From Pontibacter beigongshangensis (GTDB lineage: Bacteria > Bacteroidota > Bacteroidia > Cytophagales > Hymenobacteraceae): DNA of 64,000 nucleotides. The notes beneath the pieces were generated by a model. It did not search any database and was not told the DNA's origin. It worked only from the letters and a program-made list of their open reading frames with translations. Where the stretch lies: positions 248,001 through 312,000 of the forward strand of contig NZ_VFSD01000003.1 of assembly GCF_014332515.1 (NCBI RefSeq). The letters run 5' to 3'. Below are positions 41,411 to 50,905 of the stretch, piece by piece. A program made the position numbers and the translations under genes. Positions within the stretch are counted from its first letter, which is position 1; every line of letters starts with the position of its first letter.

Positions 41411-43171
41411 TCAATCCTCAAAAAAGCGGATGCGGCCCGAAACCTTGATCATCAGGAACATCGATACCAGGGCCACGGCCAGCCAGATAAAGAAGCGATC
41501 GTAGTTCTGGAAAATAAAGTCGCCGATCAGGAACAGCGTGCTATACACCATCATCACGGCCAGCGCCCAGCCCAGCAGCAGGTGGTACACTTTTGTTTTG
41601 GGCTTCGGTAGGCCCAGCGATTTCCGGATAGGTCGCCAAGCGCCATCCGGGGTTATTTTCTGGTAAAAGGCCTGCAACTTTGCCTCGGGGACCGGAGCAG
41701 TTACATAGGTGGCTACCAGCCAGGCCGCGGTAGTGAAGCCAACCGTCAGAAAAAAGCTGTTCGGGAATTCCCAGCCCAGCACAAATTTTGCCACGGTGTA
41801 CCCAACAAAAGGGGCGATGGTGGCCACTATCTCGCTCCAGGCATTTATCCGCCACCAGTACCAGCGCAGGATCAGCACGAGGCCCAGCCCGGCGCCTGCC
41901 TCCATTATAAAGGCCCAGACAGCAGAAATAGAAGTGATACGCGTAGAAACCGCCAGCCCTACCATCATTAGGAGCACAGTGGCAGCCCGCGAAGCGGTTA
42001 CGAGCTCCTTCTGGCTGGCATCCGGTTTTACAAAGCGGGCATAGAAGTCGTTGATCAGGTAACTGGCTCCCCAGTTGAGTTGTGTGGAGATGGTACTCAT
42101 GTAGGCGGCAAAGAAGGCGACGAGCAGCAGCCCCTTCATGCCAGAAGGCAAAAAGTCTTTCATGGCCATGACAAAGCCCAGCTTTTTATCACTGGCAGCC
42201 AGATCGGGGTACAGCACCACTGCGCACAGGGCCACCAGTATCCAGGGCCAGGGGCGGAGGCAGTAGTGGGCTATCTGGAAGAAGAGGGTAGCGTAAAGGG
42301 CGTGCTTCTCGTTTTTGGTGCTCATCATGCGCTGGGCAATGTAGCCCCCCCCACCCGGTTCGTTGCCGGGGTACCAGCTGGCCCACCACTGCACTGTGGT
42401 GAAGGCCAGAAAAGCGCCGAGCGAAAGCGTGAGCGTTTCTGCTACGCCTGCCACCCCCGGGCTGCCATTACCGACGTTCGGAAAGTAGTCCAGCGACCAA
42501 CCTGGCAGTTTTTCCTTCAGCCCGGAAATACCCCCGATCTGATCAGAGTTAACCACCAGCACAGCCAGCACGATGCAACCAAACATGGCGATCGTAAATT
42601 GAATCACATCTGTAATAGCAACACCTAAAAGGCCTGATAAGGAGGAATATATCACTACCACCACCATAGCTAGGCCCACATATAGCAGCTGCTCCGATTT
42701 GGGCACCTCAAAGAAAACTTCTATGATGGACATCAGCGCCACATTTACCCAACCAATGATAAGGCTGTTCATGAAAATGCCCAGGTAAATGGCCCGGAAG
42801 CCCCGCAGGAAGGAGGCAGGTTTGCCGGTATAGCGCATCTCAATAAATTCCAGGTCGGTGATGATGCCTGCCCTGCGCCAGAGCCTGGCGAAGAAGAAAG
42901 TAGTGAGCAGGCCGCCCAGCAGCATGTTCCACCAAAGCCAGTTGCCGGCAATGCCGCTCTGGGCTACCAGCTCCGTCACGGCAAGGGGCGTGTCGGCGGC
43001 GAAGGTGGTGGCGACCATGGAGGTGCCGGCAACCCACCAGGTAAGGTTGCGCCCGCCCAGGAAGTAGTTGGCAAGGCTGCCGCTGGCTTTGCCCGTATAG
43101 CTGATGCCAACTACCAGCGTTAAGGTTCCGAAAGCAGCAATTACAATCCAGTCAATAAAATCGAGGTGCAT
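41411..43171 (-). CDS. Sodium:solute symporter (SSS family)
   Basis: This 586-residue protein has 13 or so predicted membrane helices. Family features are GISYTGKASGSLANYFLGGRNL and TWWVAGTSMVATTFAADTPLAV in helices 1-2, and FAAYMSTISTQLNWGASYLINDFYARF in the helix 8 Na+ site region. SSS proteins couple Na+ entry to uptake of sugars, amino acids or organic acids. Substrate unclear. It appears to be monocistronic. Confidence 0.93.
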   Translation of the reverse strand: MHLDFIDWIVIAAFGTLTLVVGISYTGKASGSLANYFLGGRNLTWWVAGTSMVATTFAADTPLAVTELVAQSGIAGNWLWWNMLLGGLLTTFFFARLWRRAGIITDLEFIEMRYTGKPASFLRGFRAIYLGIFMNSLIIGWVNVALMSIIEVFFEVPKSEQLLYVGLAMVVVVIYSSLSGLLGVAITDVIQFTIAMFGCIVLAVLVVNSDQIGGISGLKEKLPGWSLDYFPNVGNGSPGVAGVAETLTLSLGAFLAFTTVQWWASWYPGNEPGGGGYIAQRMMSTKNEKHALYATLFFQIAHYCLRPWPWILVALCAVVLYPDLAASDKKLGFVMAMKDFLPSGMKGLLLVAFFAAYMSTISTQLNWGASYLINDFYARFVKPDASQKELVTASRAATVLLMMVGLAVSTRITSISAVWAFIMEAGAGLGLVLILRWYWWRINAWSEIVATIAPFVGYTVAKFVLGWEFPNSFFLTVGFTTAAWLVATYVTAPVPEAKLQAFYQKITPDGAWRPIRKSLGLPKPKTKVYHLLLGWALAVMMVYSTLFLIGDFIFQNYDRFFIWLAVALVSMFLMIKVSGRIRFFED

Positions 43172-43510
43172 GAGTTGTAGTTATGTAAATGAGCAGAAAT
43201 CGTTTGTATCGGGTTCTGGTACAGTAAGGGCACAGCGCCGGATGGGGCTGAAAACTGCCTGAATTATTTAAATGAAAAGGGCCTTCCAGCGCCTTTTTTA
43301 TGTTTCGGATACTGTTACCTATTCGTAAACAGGCTGCACGTACCAACTACTTCCGCCCGAACAGCAGCGTTAAGGTCACAAAGTAAGCATAAGGGGCTAA
43401 ACAGGAAACCTGCAGGTCAATTTTTTTGCTGCTTTAGGGGCTATTGCTACAACAAAGGCTAAGAAGTAAGGGTAAAAAAGTGCAGTTTTGTAACGAATAA
43501 GAAAGAAACA
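43172..43510. other. Divergent intergenic region, 339 bp
   Basis: It separates the minus-strand symporter and plus-strand methyltransferase. It contains motif copy 13 (43261-43292) and otherwise promoter-like AT-rich sequence. Confidence 0.6.
43261..43292 (-). repeat. Dispersed CTCCGGAG/AATAATT motif, copy 13
   Basis: On the minus strand it reads GCGCTGGAAGGCCC, then TTTTCATTTAAATAATTC. It lies in a divergent promoter region, so it cannot be a terminator for a neighbour. Confidence 0.8.
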
Positions 43511-44704
43511 ATGGCAAAACCAAACCCTAACGGCAACTTCAACATCATTGCTACCACGCTTACCGGTCTCGAGGAGGTACTGGCTGCAGAACTGGCTGCG
43601 CTCGATATGGAGTTTATTAAAACAGGAAACAGGGTAGTTACCTGCTCCGGCAACCTGCGTCAGCTGTACGAGGCCAATATGTGGTGCCGCACCGCCATCC
43701 GCATCCTCAGGCCGATCCGCAATTTCAAAGCCCGTGATGAAAAAGACCTCTACCAGCAGGTGAGTAAGATAAACTGGAGCGACCACCTGAGCCTGGAGCA
43801 GACCTTTGCCATCGATGCCGTGGTTAGCCATTCCACGTTCGAGCACTCGCTGTTCGTGGCCCAGCTTGCCAAAGATGCCATCGTGGACCAGTTCCGGAAG
43901 GTAACCGGAGAGCGCCCCTCCGTGGACCGCATCCGCCCAGATATCCGCATTAACCTGCACATGCACGAGAACATGGTCACGCTCTCCCTCGATTCGTCCG
44001 GCGACTCATTGCACCGGCGCGGCTACCGCGAGCAGACCAATGTGGCTCCGCTCAACGAGGTGCTGGCTGCCGGCATCATCGGCCTGTCGGGCTGGGACAA
44101 AAAGTCGGCGCTGGTAGATCCTATGTGCGGGTCGGGCACTTTGCTGATAGAAGCGGCTATGCTGGCGCAGAACCTGGCCCCCGGCCTCTTCCGCCGCGAC
44201 CCCTTCGGCTTCGAGAACTGGAAAGACTACAACGAAGACCTGTTCAAGATGGTCTGGCAGACTGCCGAGGCCAAGGAGCGACAGGAGCCGCAAGCCACCA
44301 TCATTGGCTACGACATAGACCCCGATTATGTGGAGGCCGCTCGCGTGAACATCGAGAACGCCGGGTTGGAGAAAGTGATAAAAGTGGAGCAGGCAGATTT
44401 TTTCCAGACCAAAGCGCCTGCCGAGCATGGTGTTTTGGTGGTTAATCCGCCTTATAATGAGCGGATTGTGTCTGATGATATCAACTTGTTGTATAAGCAG
44501 ATGGGCGATACGCTGAAGAACAATTACCAGGGCTTCGATGCTTTTATCCTAACAGGCAACCTAGAGGCAGCCAAGAACATTGGCCTCCGCACCACCCGCC
44601 GCACACCCCTCTACAACGGGGCCATAGAATGCCGGCTGCTTAAGTACGAACTTTACAGAGGGAGCAGGAGAGGAGCCAGCGAAGAGAAAGAAGGAACAGA
44701 ATAG
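43511..44704 (+). CDS. THUMP-domain class I RNA methyltransferase (RlmL N-half type)
   Basis: This 397-residue protein has an N-terminal THUMP RNA-binding region (to about 160; GLEEVLAAELAALDMEFIKTG... ) and a SAM-binding Rossmann domain with DPMCGSGTLLIEAAML (about 202-217) and NPPYNERI (about 312-319). This is the arrangement of the 23S rRNA m2G2445 methyltransferase (RlmL N-terminal part). It lacks the C-terminal RlmK domain. It methylates a guanine in rRNA, by homology. A strong terminator follows. Confidence 0.92.
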   Translation: MAKPNPNGNFNIIATTLTGLEEVLAAELAALDMEFIKTGNRVVTCSGNLRQLYEANMWCRTAIRILRPIRNFKARDEKDLYQQVSKINWSDHLSLEQTFAIDAVVSHSTFEHSLFVAQLAKDAIVDQFRKVTGERPSVDRIRPDIRINLHMHENMVTLSLDSSGDSLHRRGYREQTNVAPLNEVLAAGIIGLSGWDKKSALVDPMCGSGTLLIEAAMLAQNLAPGLFRRDPFGFENWKDYNEDLFKMVWQTAEAKERQEPQATIIGYDIDPDYVEAARVNIENAGLEKVIKVEQADFFQTKAPAEHGVLVVNPPYNERIVSDDINLLYKQMGDTLKNNYQGFDAFILTGNLEAAKNIGLRTTRRTPLYNGAIECRLLKYELYRGSRRGASEEKEGTE

Positions 44705-44713
44705 CGTTGATTA

Positions 44714-44760
44714 TAAGAAAGGAAGCCCGGGGAAATCAACTCCCCGGGCTTCCTTTCTTA
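44714..44760. terminator. Convergent bidirectional terminator
   Basis: A 20-bp perfect stem (44714-44733 with 44741-44760) and a 7-nt loop lie between the converging methyltransferase and acetyltransferase genes. Confidence 0.9.
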
Positions 44761-44772
44761 AAGGCAAATAAA

Positions 44773-45333
44773 TCAGGAAGGTAACTCTTTGATAACCTTA
44801 CAGGGGTTCCCGGCCGCGAACACATTGGCAGGAATGCTTTTGGTAACCACACTTCCGGCGCCAATAGTCGTGTTGTCGCCGATGGTGACGCCGGGGCAGA
44901 CCACCACGTTGCCACCCAGCCACACGTTATGGCCAATGGTGATCGGAAAGGCCAGTTCCGGACCTTTTATCCGCTCCGAGGCAACCACCGGATGCGAAGC
45001 CGTGTAGAGACTCACGTTGGGGCCCATCATTACATTATCGCCGATGGTCACAGCGGCACAGTCCAGAATGGTGCAGTTAAAGTTCATGTACAGGTTCTCG
45101 CCAGCGTAAATATGGCTGCCGTAGTCGCAGAAGAAAGGGGCCTGGATCTCGATCTTTTCACCCATACTGCCCAGCATCTCCTGCAGCAGGGAGCGTTTCG
45201 CTGCTTCATCCTCAAATGGAATCTGGTTGTACTTTGTTATTAACGCCCTGGCGTTGCGGCGCATTTCTACCAGTTGTGACTCGTAAGCCTGGTAAAGCTC
45301 CCCATCTAACATTTTCTGTAATTCGGATTTCAT
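44773..45333 (-). CDS. Sugar O-acetyltransferase (maltose/galactoside acetyltransferase type)
   Basis: This 186-residue protein begins with the Mac helical domain (MKSELQKMLDGELYQAYESQLVEMRRNARALITKYNQ) and continues as a left-handed hexapeptide beta-helix (CDYGSHIYAGENLYMNFNCTILDCAAVTIGDNVMMGPNVSLYTASHPV). The catalytic His is in ASHPV. It acetylates a sugar hydroxyl using acetyl-CoA. The acceptor is unknown. Confidence 0.93.
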   Translation of the reverse strand: MKSELQKMLDGELYQAYESQLVEMRRNARALITKYNQIPFEDEAAKRSLLQEMLGSMGEKIEIQAPFFCDYGSHIYAGENLYMNFNCTILDCAAVTIGDNVMMGPNVSLYTASHPVVASERIKGPELAFPITIGHNVWLGGNVVVCPGVTIGDNTTIGAGSVVTKSIPANVFAAGNPCKVIKELPS

Positions 45334-45393
45334 ATGTTGCCCTGTTAAGGTGTTGTTTTGATAATTTAATGTATAGTGCTGGTTGTTAATTGT

Positions 45394-46590
45394 TTATGAG
45401 GATTGCCTTCCATGCCTTGTCCTGCCAAAGTAGAGGTGGACCAGGAGCGCCAGAATGGAAAATGCCAGCCCCACCAGCACCACACCATTCCAGTGCCAGC
45501 GTTGCCAGGCCTGGCTGGCCAACAGCGTGCCGGTGGCGCCACCGGTAAAGTAAGTGACCATGTAAACGGTATTCAGGCGGTTACGGGCAGCTGGGTCCAG
45601 CGAGAACACCAGCGTCTGGTTGGCAATGTGTGTGGCCTGCAGCCCCAGGTCGAGCAGCACGACACCTACCACCAACCCAACAAAGCTATGGCTGAAGGTG
45701 CCAAAGATAACATACGAAACAATAATCATGAGCGTGGTAGCCGTGATTATATGGCGGGTGTTCACCTTGTCGGCCAACCGGCCCATTACCGAGGCCATGA
45801 CAGCCCCGCCAGCCCCAACCAGCCCGAAGGCTCCGGCCACATCGCTGCCTGCGTTAAATGGCGGCTCCTCCAGCAGAAAGACAAGCGTGGTCCAGAAGCC
45901 GCCAAAGCAGGCAAAGGTAAGGGCTCCTCTTGCGGCAGAAAGGCGCAGGAGCGGCTCCTCCCGGATCAACGTGCCCAATGACTTCATCAGGCTTTTGTAG
46001 GATCCTTTGTAATCGGGATGCAGTTCAGGCAGCAAGGCGTACAAGGCGATGGCCAGCAGCAGCATAAGGCCGGCCGCAATCAGGAACATGGCTCTCCAGC
46101 CCAGGTGCGCTCCCACAAACCCACTGACGGTCCTCGACAAAAGCACCCCGATCAGCAAGCCGCTCATAACGGTGCCAATAGCTTTGCCCCGGTTCTCCGG
46201 CCGGGCCAGCTGCGCCGCCATGGGTACAAACAACTGCGGCACCACAGAGGTAGCGCCTATCAGCAGACTGGCCACCATCAGGGTATATATATTGTTGGCG
46301 AAAGCCGCCAGCAGCAGCGACAGGATGATGAATATAAAGTCGGTGAGGATCAGCCGTTTTCGGCGGAACATATCACCTAAAGGAATAATCAGCAGCAGGC
46401 CGATGGCATAACCTACCTGTGTGAGCATTGAGATAATGCCAGCCCTGGCCTCCGGCACTTGAAAGGTCCTGGCAATTTCACCTAACAGTGGCTGGTTGTA
46501 ATAGTTGTTTGCCACCACCAGGCCAGAGGATATGGTCATGAGCCAAAGGGTTAAACTGGTCAGAGCAGGTTGAGTGCTTGTTTCGTTCAT
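45394..46590 (-). CDS. MFS transporter
   Basis: The frame opens at 46704 but ATG 46590 begins MNETSTQPALTSLTLWLMTI with the first helix directly after; this gives 398 residues and 12 predicted helices. The signature loop GDMFRRKRLI between helices 2 and 3 is present. Similar short MFS members export drugs or sugars; no substrate is assigned. It is co-oriented with the acetyltransferase gene about 60 bp downstream and could be co-transcribed with it. Confidence 0.88.
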   Translation of the reverse strand: MNETSTQPALTSLTLWLMTISSGLVVANNYYNQPLLGEIARTFQVPEARAGIISMLTQVGYAIGLLLIIPLGDMFRRKRLILTDFIFIILSLLLAAFANNIYTLMVASLLIGATSVVPQLFVPMAAQLARPENRGKAIGTVMSGLLIGVLLSRTVSGFVGAHLGWRAMFLIAAGLMLLLAIALYALLPELHPDYKGSYKSLMKSLGTLIREEPLLRLSAARGALTFACFGGFWTTLVFLLEEPPFNAGSDVAGAFGLVGAGGAVMASVMGRLADKVNTRHIITATTLMIIVSYVIFGTFSHSFVGLVVGVVLLDLGLQATHIANQTLVFSLDPAARNRLNTVYMVTYFTGGATGTLLASQAWQRWHWNGVVLVGLAFSILALLVHLYFGRTRHGRQSS

Positions 46591-46809
46591 CAATATAGTT
46601 TGAATTGATAGAAGTGTCGGCCTCAAGGTACGGAGGAGGAAGCGGAATTGATCTGCCTTTTTATCCGTAAAGCAAAAAATGGCAACCGTACTGCCCGGCC
46701 GCATAAGGAGTTCCCTTCTTTCGGAGGTGGTGATGGCAGAAGCAGTAAGTCAAGGTGAAAATTCAGGTAGGGATAAACTAGATTTCCTGCTATATTCGTT
46801 CAGGACAAT

Positions 46810-47754
46810 ATGGAAATCAGGCAAATAATTTGGATACGCTGGCGACAGCTTGGCAGGGGCTTGGCAGGGCTTTCGGTGCTGCACTGGCTGCTCTTCCTGA
46901 TTATTGCTTTTGTGGCAACAGCCGCTCTGCTACAGCTCCTGATGGGCCTGGCAGGAGCGGCTGTTATCAGCGGCCTGTTTGCAGGCCTGGTACTCTCGCT
47001 GCACCTTAGCCGAAGCGACAGGCAATTCGTGAAGCTGTATGCTGCACAGCCCTGGATGATCTACCTGTGCGAGTACGTGCTGCTGACTGTGCCGCTGCTG
47101 CTCCTGCTGCTGCTAACGCCCTACTGGTACCTTGGTGGTGCGCTGTTAGCTGCTATGGCGCTGGTGGCGCTGCTGCCCTACAGTTACAAACCTTCCGCCG
47201 CGGGCTTTAGTTACAGCCGCTGGTTGCCGGCTCAAAACTTCGAGTGGATAGCAGGCTTCAGAAAGTATGGACTTTACATCCTGTTGCTGTACCTGGTGGC
47301 GCTCCTGCTGGTGCCGGTAAAGCTGCTGTCGTTGTTCCTCCTCTGGTTTATCACGTCTATCCTGCTGGGCTTTTACCAGGAGTGCGAGCCGCTGCACCTG
47401 CTGCGGCTGTCGGGAGCAGGTGCAGCAGGCTTTCTGCGGAAAAAGCTGCTGCAGCACTTAAAGCTTTACTTGTTGTTCTGCCTGCCTTTGCTGCTGATCT
47501 ACATTATGTTCCATCTGGATATGTGGTATCTGCCGCTTGTTTTTATGCTGCTGCTGTGCCTGAATGTGTGCTTTTTTATTTTGTCGAAATACGCTTTTTA
47601 CAGACCGGGCATGTCGCTTGCCGGTAGCAGTTTGCTGAGTAGTCTGGCCATGCTGAGCAGCCTGCTGCCTTTCCTGATCCTGCTGCCGCTGGTCATGAAT
47701 GTAAGGTTCTACGCAAAAGCAGTTTCTAACCTCAACAGTTATCTGGATGATTGA
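46810..47754 (+). CDS. ABC transporter membrane subunit, 314 aa
   Basis: The sequence has about eight predicted membrane helices: LHWLLFLIIAFVATAALLQL, VISGLFAGLVLSLHLSR, LLTVPLLLLLLLTPYW and others. It carries no enzyme motif. It overlaps the downstream ATPase gene by 8 bp, so it is very likely the permease of the same ABC transporter (one permease and one ATPase, forming a dimer of each). Direction and substrate cannot be read. Confidence 0.85.
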   Translation: MEIRQIIWIRWRQLGRGLAGLSVLHWLLFLIIAFVATAALLQLLMGLAGAAVISGLFAGLVLSLHLSRSDRQFVKLYAAQPWMIYLCEYVLLTVPLLLLLLLTPYWYLGGALLAAMALVALLPYSYKPSAAGFSYSRWLPAQNFEWIAGFRKYGLYILLLYLVALLLVPVKLLSLFLLWFITSILLGFYQECEPLHLLRLSGAGAAGFLRKKLLQHLKLYLLFCLPLLLIYIMFHLDMWYLPLVFMLLLCLNVCFFILSKYAFYRPGMSLAGSSLLSSLAMLSSLLPFLILLPLVMNVRFYAKAVSNLNSYLDD

Positions 47755-48433
47755 CATAAACAACCTGGAGGTGTCCTACGAGGGGCAGCCCGTGTTGCAG
47801 GGGTGCAGCCTCCGCTTAGCACCCGGGCAGGTGCACGGACTGGTAGGGCTGAATGGGGCAGGTAAAACCACCCTGCTCAACGCTATGGTAGGCATCGTGA
47901 AGCCGCAGCAGGGGGAGGTGCTCTACCATGGGCAGAAGCTGCAGCACAGGCAGGTCGGCTACCTGGAGGCCAGTAATTACTTCTACCGCCACATAACAGG
48001 CCACGAGTACCTGCGCCTTTTTCCGAACACCTCAGCTGGCTTCGATACAGACACCTGGCAACAGCTCCTGTACCTGCCGCTCAGCCACCTGATCGAGACC
48101 TACTCCACGGGCATGAAGAAGAAACTGGCCCTGCTCGCCGTCCTGAAGCTGGACCGCGGGATCGTGGTCCTGGACGAGCCTTTCAACGGGCTGGACCTGG
48201 AGGCCAGCCAGCTGCTGAAAAGTATCGTGCTCAAGCTGCGGGAGCGGCAGAAAACAGTCATCATCACCTCGCACATCTTCGAGAGCCTCACCAGCCTCTG
48301 CGACCAGATACACTACCTGGAGAACGGCCGCATTGCAGAGTCGCTGGCAAAAAGCGGCTTCCGCGATTTCGAAGACCGGTTGTTCAGCATTATCCGGAAG
48401 CGGCACGAGGAACTGATGCTGAAGGTGCTTTAA
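47747..48433 (+). CDS. ABC transporter ATP-binding protein
   Basis: This 228-residue NBD has Walker A GLNGAGKTT (about 35-43), a Q-loop near EASNYFYRHITGHEYL, the signature-type YSTGMKKKLALL (about 122-133), Walker B GIVVLDEPFNGLD and an H-loop in ITSHIFESL. It pairs with the upstream permease, with which it overlaps by 8 bp. It powers export or import of an unknown substrate. Confidence 0.95.
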   Translation: MIDINNLEVSYEGQPVLQGCSLRLAPGQVHGLVGLNGAGKTTLLNAMVGIVKPQQGEVLYHGQKLQHRQVGYLEASNYFYRHITGHEYLRLFPNTSAGFDTDTWQQLLYLPLSHLIETYSTGMKKKLALLAVLKLDRGIVVLDEPFNGLDLEASQLLKSIVLKLRERQKTVIITSHIFESLTSLCDQIHYLENGRIAESLAKSGFRDFEDRLFSIIRKRHEELMLKVL

Positions 48434-48440
48434 AGTTAGG

Positions 48441-48480
48441 GTGTTAAATGGTTAAATGGTTAAATTGTTAAATGGTTGAT
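48441..48480. repeat. GTTAAATG tandem tract
   Basis: Four or so near-perfect GTTAAATG units lie directly downstream of the ATPase gene. It is a simple-sequence expansion. Confidence 0.8.
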
Positions 48481-48589
48481 TTGAAAATGTGGGGATTTAA
48501 AGATGAGTTTCCTGAGCAGAATTTAAAAGCTATCAACTCTCAACTTTTAAAGTAGTTCCTGTGTCTTGTTTCCTTTTCAGCAGCAGCAG

Positions 48590-48621
48590 CTCCGCAGGGG
48601 TATTTTCATTCAAATAATTCG
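48590..48621 (+). repeat. Dispersed CTCCGGAG/AATAATT motif, copy 14
   Basis: It reads CTCCGCAGGGGT, then ATTTTCATTCAAATAATTC, preceded by CAGCAGCAGCAG. The palindrome has one substitution. Confidence 0.85.
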
Positions 48622-48700
48622 GAATCAGGTTCATCAGGACAATCCTTTCCATCAAGGTTCAGACAAACAGCAGCAGCAGCAGCAGCAGCAATTTGTTTTA

Positions 48701-48731
48701 CCTCCGGAGGGGCGTTTTGATTGGAATAATT
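48701..48731 (+). repeat. Dispersed CTCCGGAG/AATAATT motif, copy 15
   Basis: It reads CCTCCGGAGGGGC, then GTTTTGATTGGAATAATTG. Confidence 0.87.
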
Positions 48732-48816
48732 GCCTCAATCCGCGTTAAGCATTCTAATAGGCTTTACTAAGAACAATCAGGTAAGTATGGTCGGGGCAGT
48801 TTGATGAGAAGTAACT

Positions 48817-48858
48817 TAACAGGAAAGGCAGCCCTGTTAGAGCTGCCTTTCCTGTTAA
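48817..48858. terminator. Terminator near murA
   Basis: TTAACAGGAAAGGCAGC (48817-48833) pairs perfectly with 48842-48858 around an 8-nt loop. It lies 42 bp beyond the murA stop. Confidence 0.8.
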
Positions 48859-48899
48859 AGCTTGTTGAAAAAGTCTTGTGTCCTGTGTCTACAAAAATG

Positions 48900-50204
48900 T
48901 TAAAGTCTTGTGATTTGCGCGCCGAGGGCGTTCAGGCGGCCGTCTATGTTCTGGTAGCCCCGGTCTATCTGCTCTACGTTGTTGATCACGCTGCGGCCTT
49001 CTGCGGAGAGTGCGGCAATCAGCAGGGCTACCCCGGCGCGAATGTCCGGAGAGGTCATGTTGATGCCTTTTAGCGGCACCTGCTTGTTCTGACCGATAAT
49101 GGTGGCCCGGTGCGGGTCGCACAGAATGATCTGGGCGCCCATCTCTATCAGCTTGTCCACAAAGAAGAGGCGGCTCTCAAACATTTTCTGGTGGATGAGG
49201 GCCGTGCCTTTTGCCTGTGTAGCCACTACCAGCGCAATGCTGAGCAGGTCGGGGGTAAAGCCAGGCCAGGTGTGGTCCGAAACGTTCAGGATGCTGCCGT
49301 CTATGTAGGTATCGATTTCGTAATAGTCCTGCGACGGGATGTAGATATCGTCGCCACGGTACTCCATCTGGATGCCTAATCTTCGGAAAGTGTCGGGAAT
49401 GAGGCCGAGCTCGGGGATCTGGCAATCTTTAATCGTGATCTCGGAGCCTGTCATGCCGGCCATGCCGATAAAGGAGCCGATCTCGATCATGTCAGGCAGC
49501 AGGCGGTGCTCGGTACCTCCCAGGTTCTCCACGCCTTCTATCGTGAGCAGGTTCGACCCTATGCCACTGATTTTGGCTCCCATCTGGTTGAGCATACGGC
49601 ACAGCTGCTGCAGGTAAGGTTCGCAGGCGGCGTTGTAGATGGTGGTAGTGCCTTCGGCCAGGGCTGCAGCCATTACAATGTTGGCGGTTCCGGTTACAGA
49701 AGCCTCATCGAGGAGCATATATACTCCTTTCAGGCCATTGGTCTCGATATGGAAAAAACTGTCCTGCGTGTCGTAAGAAAAGGTGGCTCCCAACTTCTCC
49801 AGGCCAATGAAGTGCGTATCCATGCGGCGGCGGCCAATTTTGTCGCCTCCTGGCTTGGGCAGCTTGCATTGCCCGAAACGAGCCAGCATAGGCCCCAGGA
49901 TCATAACAGAACCCCGGATAGCACGCCCCAGCTTCACAAATGACTCGGTCTGCAGGTAGTCCAGATCAATGTCATCAGCCTGAAAGGTATAAGTGTCGGG
50001 GGCTGTGCGGTTTACTTTCACGCCCAGGTTGCTGAGCAGTTCGATCAGTTTGTTAACATCTACAATATCCGGAAGGTTAGAGATGGTAACGGGTTCCGGG
50101 GTGAGGAGTACGGCACACAGAATCTGAAGCGCCTCGTTTTTTGCCCCCTGCGGGATGATGTCTCCTTTAAGTTTGTTGCCGCCAATTACTTCAAATGAAG
50201 CCAT
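48900..50204 (-). CDS. murA: UDP-N-acetylglucosamine 1-carboxyvinyltransferase
   Basis: This 434-residue protein is full-length MurA. It has GAKNEAL (Lys22), the PGGDKIGRRRMDTHF loop where most MurA enzymes have PGGC, and a C-terminal RSVINNVEQIDRGYQNIDGRLNALGA. It adds enolpyruvate to UDP-GlcNAc, the first committed step of peptidoglycan synthesis. Asp121 replaces the catalytic Cys, so fosfomycin should not alkylate it. It follows DUF4290 by 5 bp as a conserved Bacteroidota pair. Confidence 0.96.
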   Translation of the reverse strand: MASFEVIGGNKLKGDIIPQGAKNEALQILCAVLLTPEPVTISNLPDIVDVNKLIELLSNLGVKVNRTAPDTYTFQADDIDLDYLQTESFVKLGRAIRGSVMILGPMLARFGQCKLPKPGGDKIGRRRMDTHFIGLEKLGATFSYDTQDSFFHIETNGLKGVYMLLDEASVTGTANIVMAAALAEGTTTIYNAACEPYLQQLCRMLNQMGAKISGIGSNLLTIEGVENLGGTEHRLLPDMIEIGSFIGMAGMTGSEITIKDCQIPELGLIPDTFRRLGIQMEYRGDDIYIPSQDYYEIDTYIDGSILNVSDHTWPGFTPDLLSIALVVATQAKGTALIHQKMFESRLFFVDKLIEMGAQIILCDPHRATIIGQNKQVPLKGINMTSPDIRAGVALLIAALSAEGRSVINNVEQIDRGYQNIDGRLNALGAQITRL

Positions 50205-50209
50205 TCAGT

Positions 50210-50905
50210 TTATTTGTTTCTGGTGTTAGAGGTAGTTCTGGTGTTTTTTCGGTTCCGGTTGGAGTCGCCACGGTCGTTCCTGTCGTTGCGGTCGTTGCGG
50301 TTTTGCTGCTGGGGGCGCGGGCTGGCCGCATCCTGACCGGGTGGTTTGCCTGAGCTTTCGAACAGGTTGTTGCTCTCGATAAACTTTAAGTCCATATCAA
50401 GTTTTCCTTTAGACATCTGGCGGATGTCGTTGAGAATAATATCGTCTGTGATGCTTTCCTTGTTATAGGCGCGGTAAAGCGTTTTCATGAGTTTGCCCAG
50501 CGACACAATGGCGGACTCGCGCTCGGCCGGATCTTCGAGCTCCGTGGCCCGTTGAATAAGCAACTCCACGTTATTGCCATAATGCTTGTAGCGAGGTGTG
50601 TGAAGCGGGTACTGCATGGGCTGCGGCTTATCGTTGAGGTACTCCATGGCGCTAAGCGGGTAGGGAGCGTCCACATCGAGCTTGGAACCGGACATTACAT
50701 ACAGGTGGTTCCAGAGTTTCTGCTGCGCATCCTGAATGTCGCGGAGCTGCGGGTTCAGTTTGGCCATCAGGTTGATGAGCAACTGCGACAGGCGTGTGCG
50801 CTCGGTTCGGTCTTCTATGGTCAGGATGTGGTTTACAAGGTCCTGTACGTTTCTACCGTACTCGCGCAGCAGCAGATCTTGTTTAAATGTAGTACTAGCT
50901 TCCAT
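50210..50905 (-). CDS. DUF4290 protein
   Basis: This 231-residue protein has the family core (KQDLLLREYGRNVQDLVNHILTIEDRTERTRLSQ, then NPQLRDIQDAQQKLWNHLYVMSG). A disordered C-terminal tail is rich in Asn-Arg-Asp repeats (RNDRNDRNDRGD) that may bind RNA. DUF4290 is almost always next to murA in Bacteroidota, but its function is unknown. It is upstream of murA in the same unit. Confidence 0.92.
   Translation of the reverse strand: MEASTTFKQDLLLREYGRNVQDLVNHILTIEDRTERTRLSQLLINLMAKLNPQLRDIQDAQQKLWNHLYVMSGSKLDVDAPYPLSAMEYLNDKPQPMQYPLHTPRYKHYGNNVELLIQRATELEDPAERESAIVSLGKLMKTLYRAYNKESITDDIILNDIRQMSKGKLDMDLKFIESNNLFESSGKPPGQDAASPRPQQQNRNDRNDRNDRGDSNRNRKNTRTTSNTRNK

Larger units (their letters stand above)
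48590..48731 (+). mobile_element. Composite element C, direct-repeat type
   Basis: Two same-orientation copies of the dispersed motif (48590-48621 and 48701-48731) enclose a spacer with CAGGTTCATCAGGA...AAGGTTCAGACAAACAGCAG. The same spacer occurs in reverse in element D (53447-53569). A (CAG)7 tract at 48668-48690 expands it. Confidence 0.78.
48434..48899. other. Intergenic region, 466 bp
   Basis: It contains a GTTAAATG tandem tract (about 48441-48480), composite element C (48590-48731) and a terminator shared by convergent genes (48817-48858). Confidence 0.75.
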
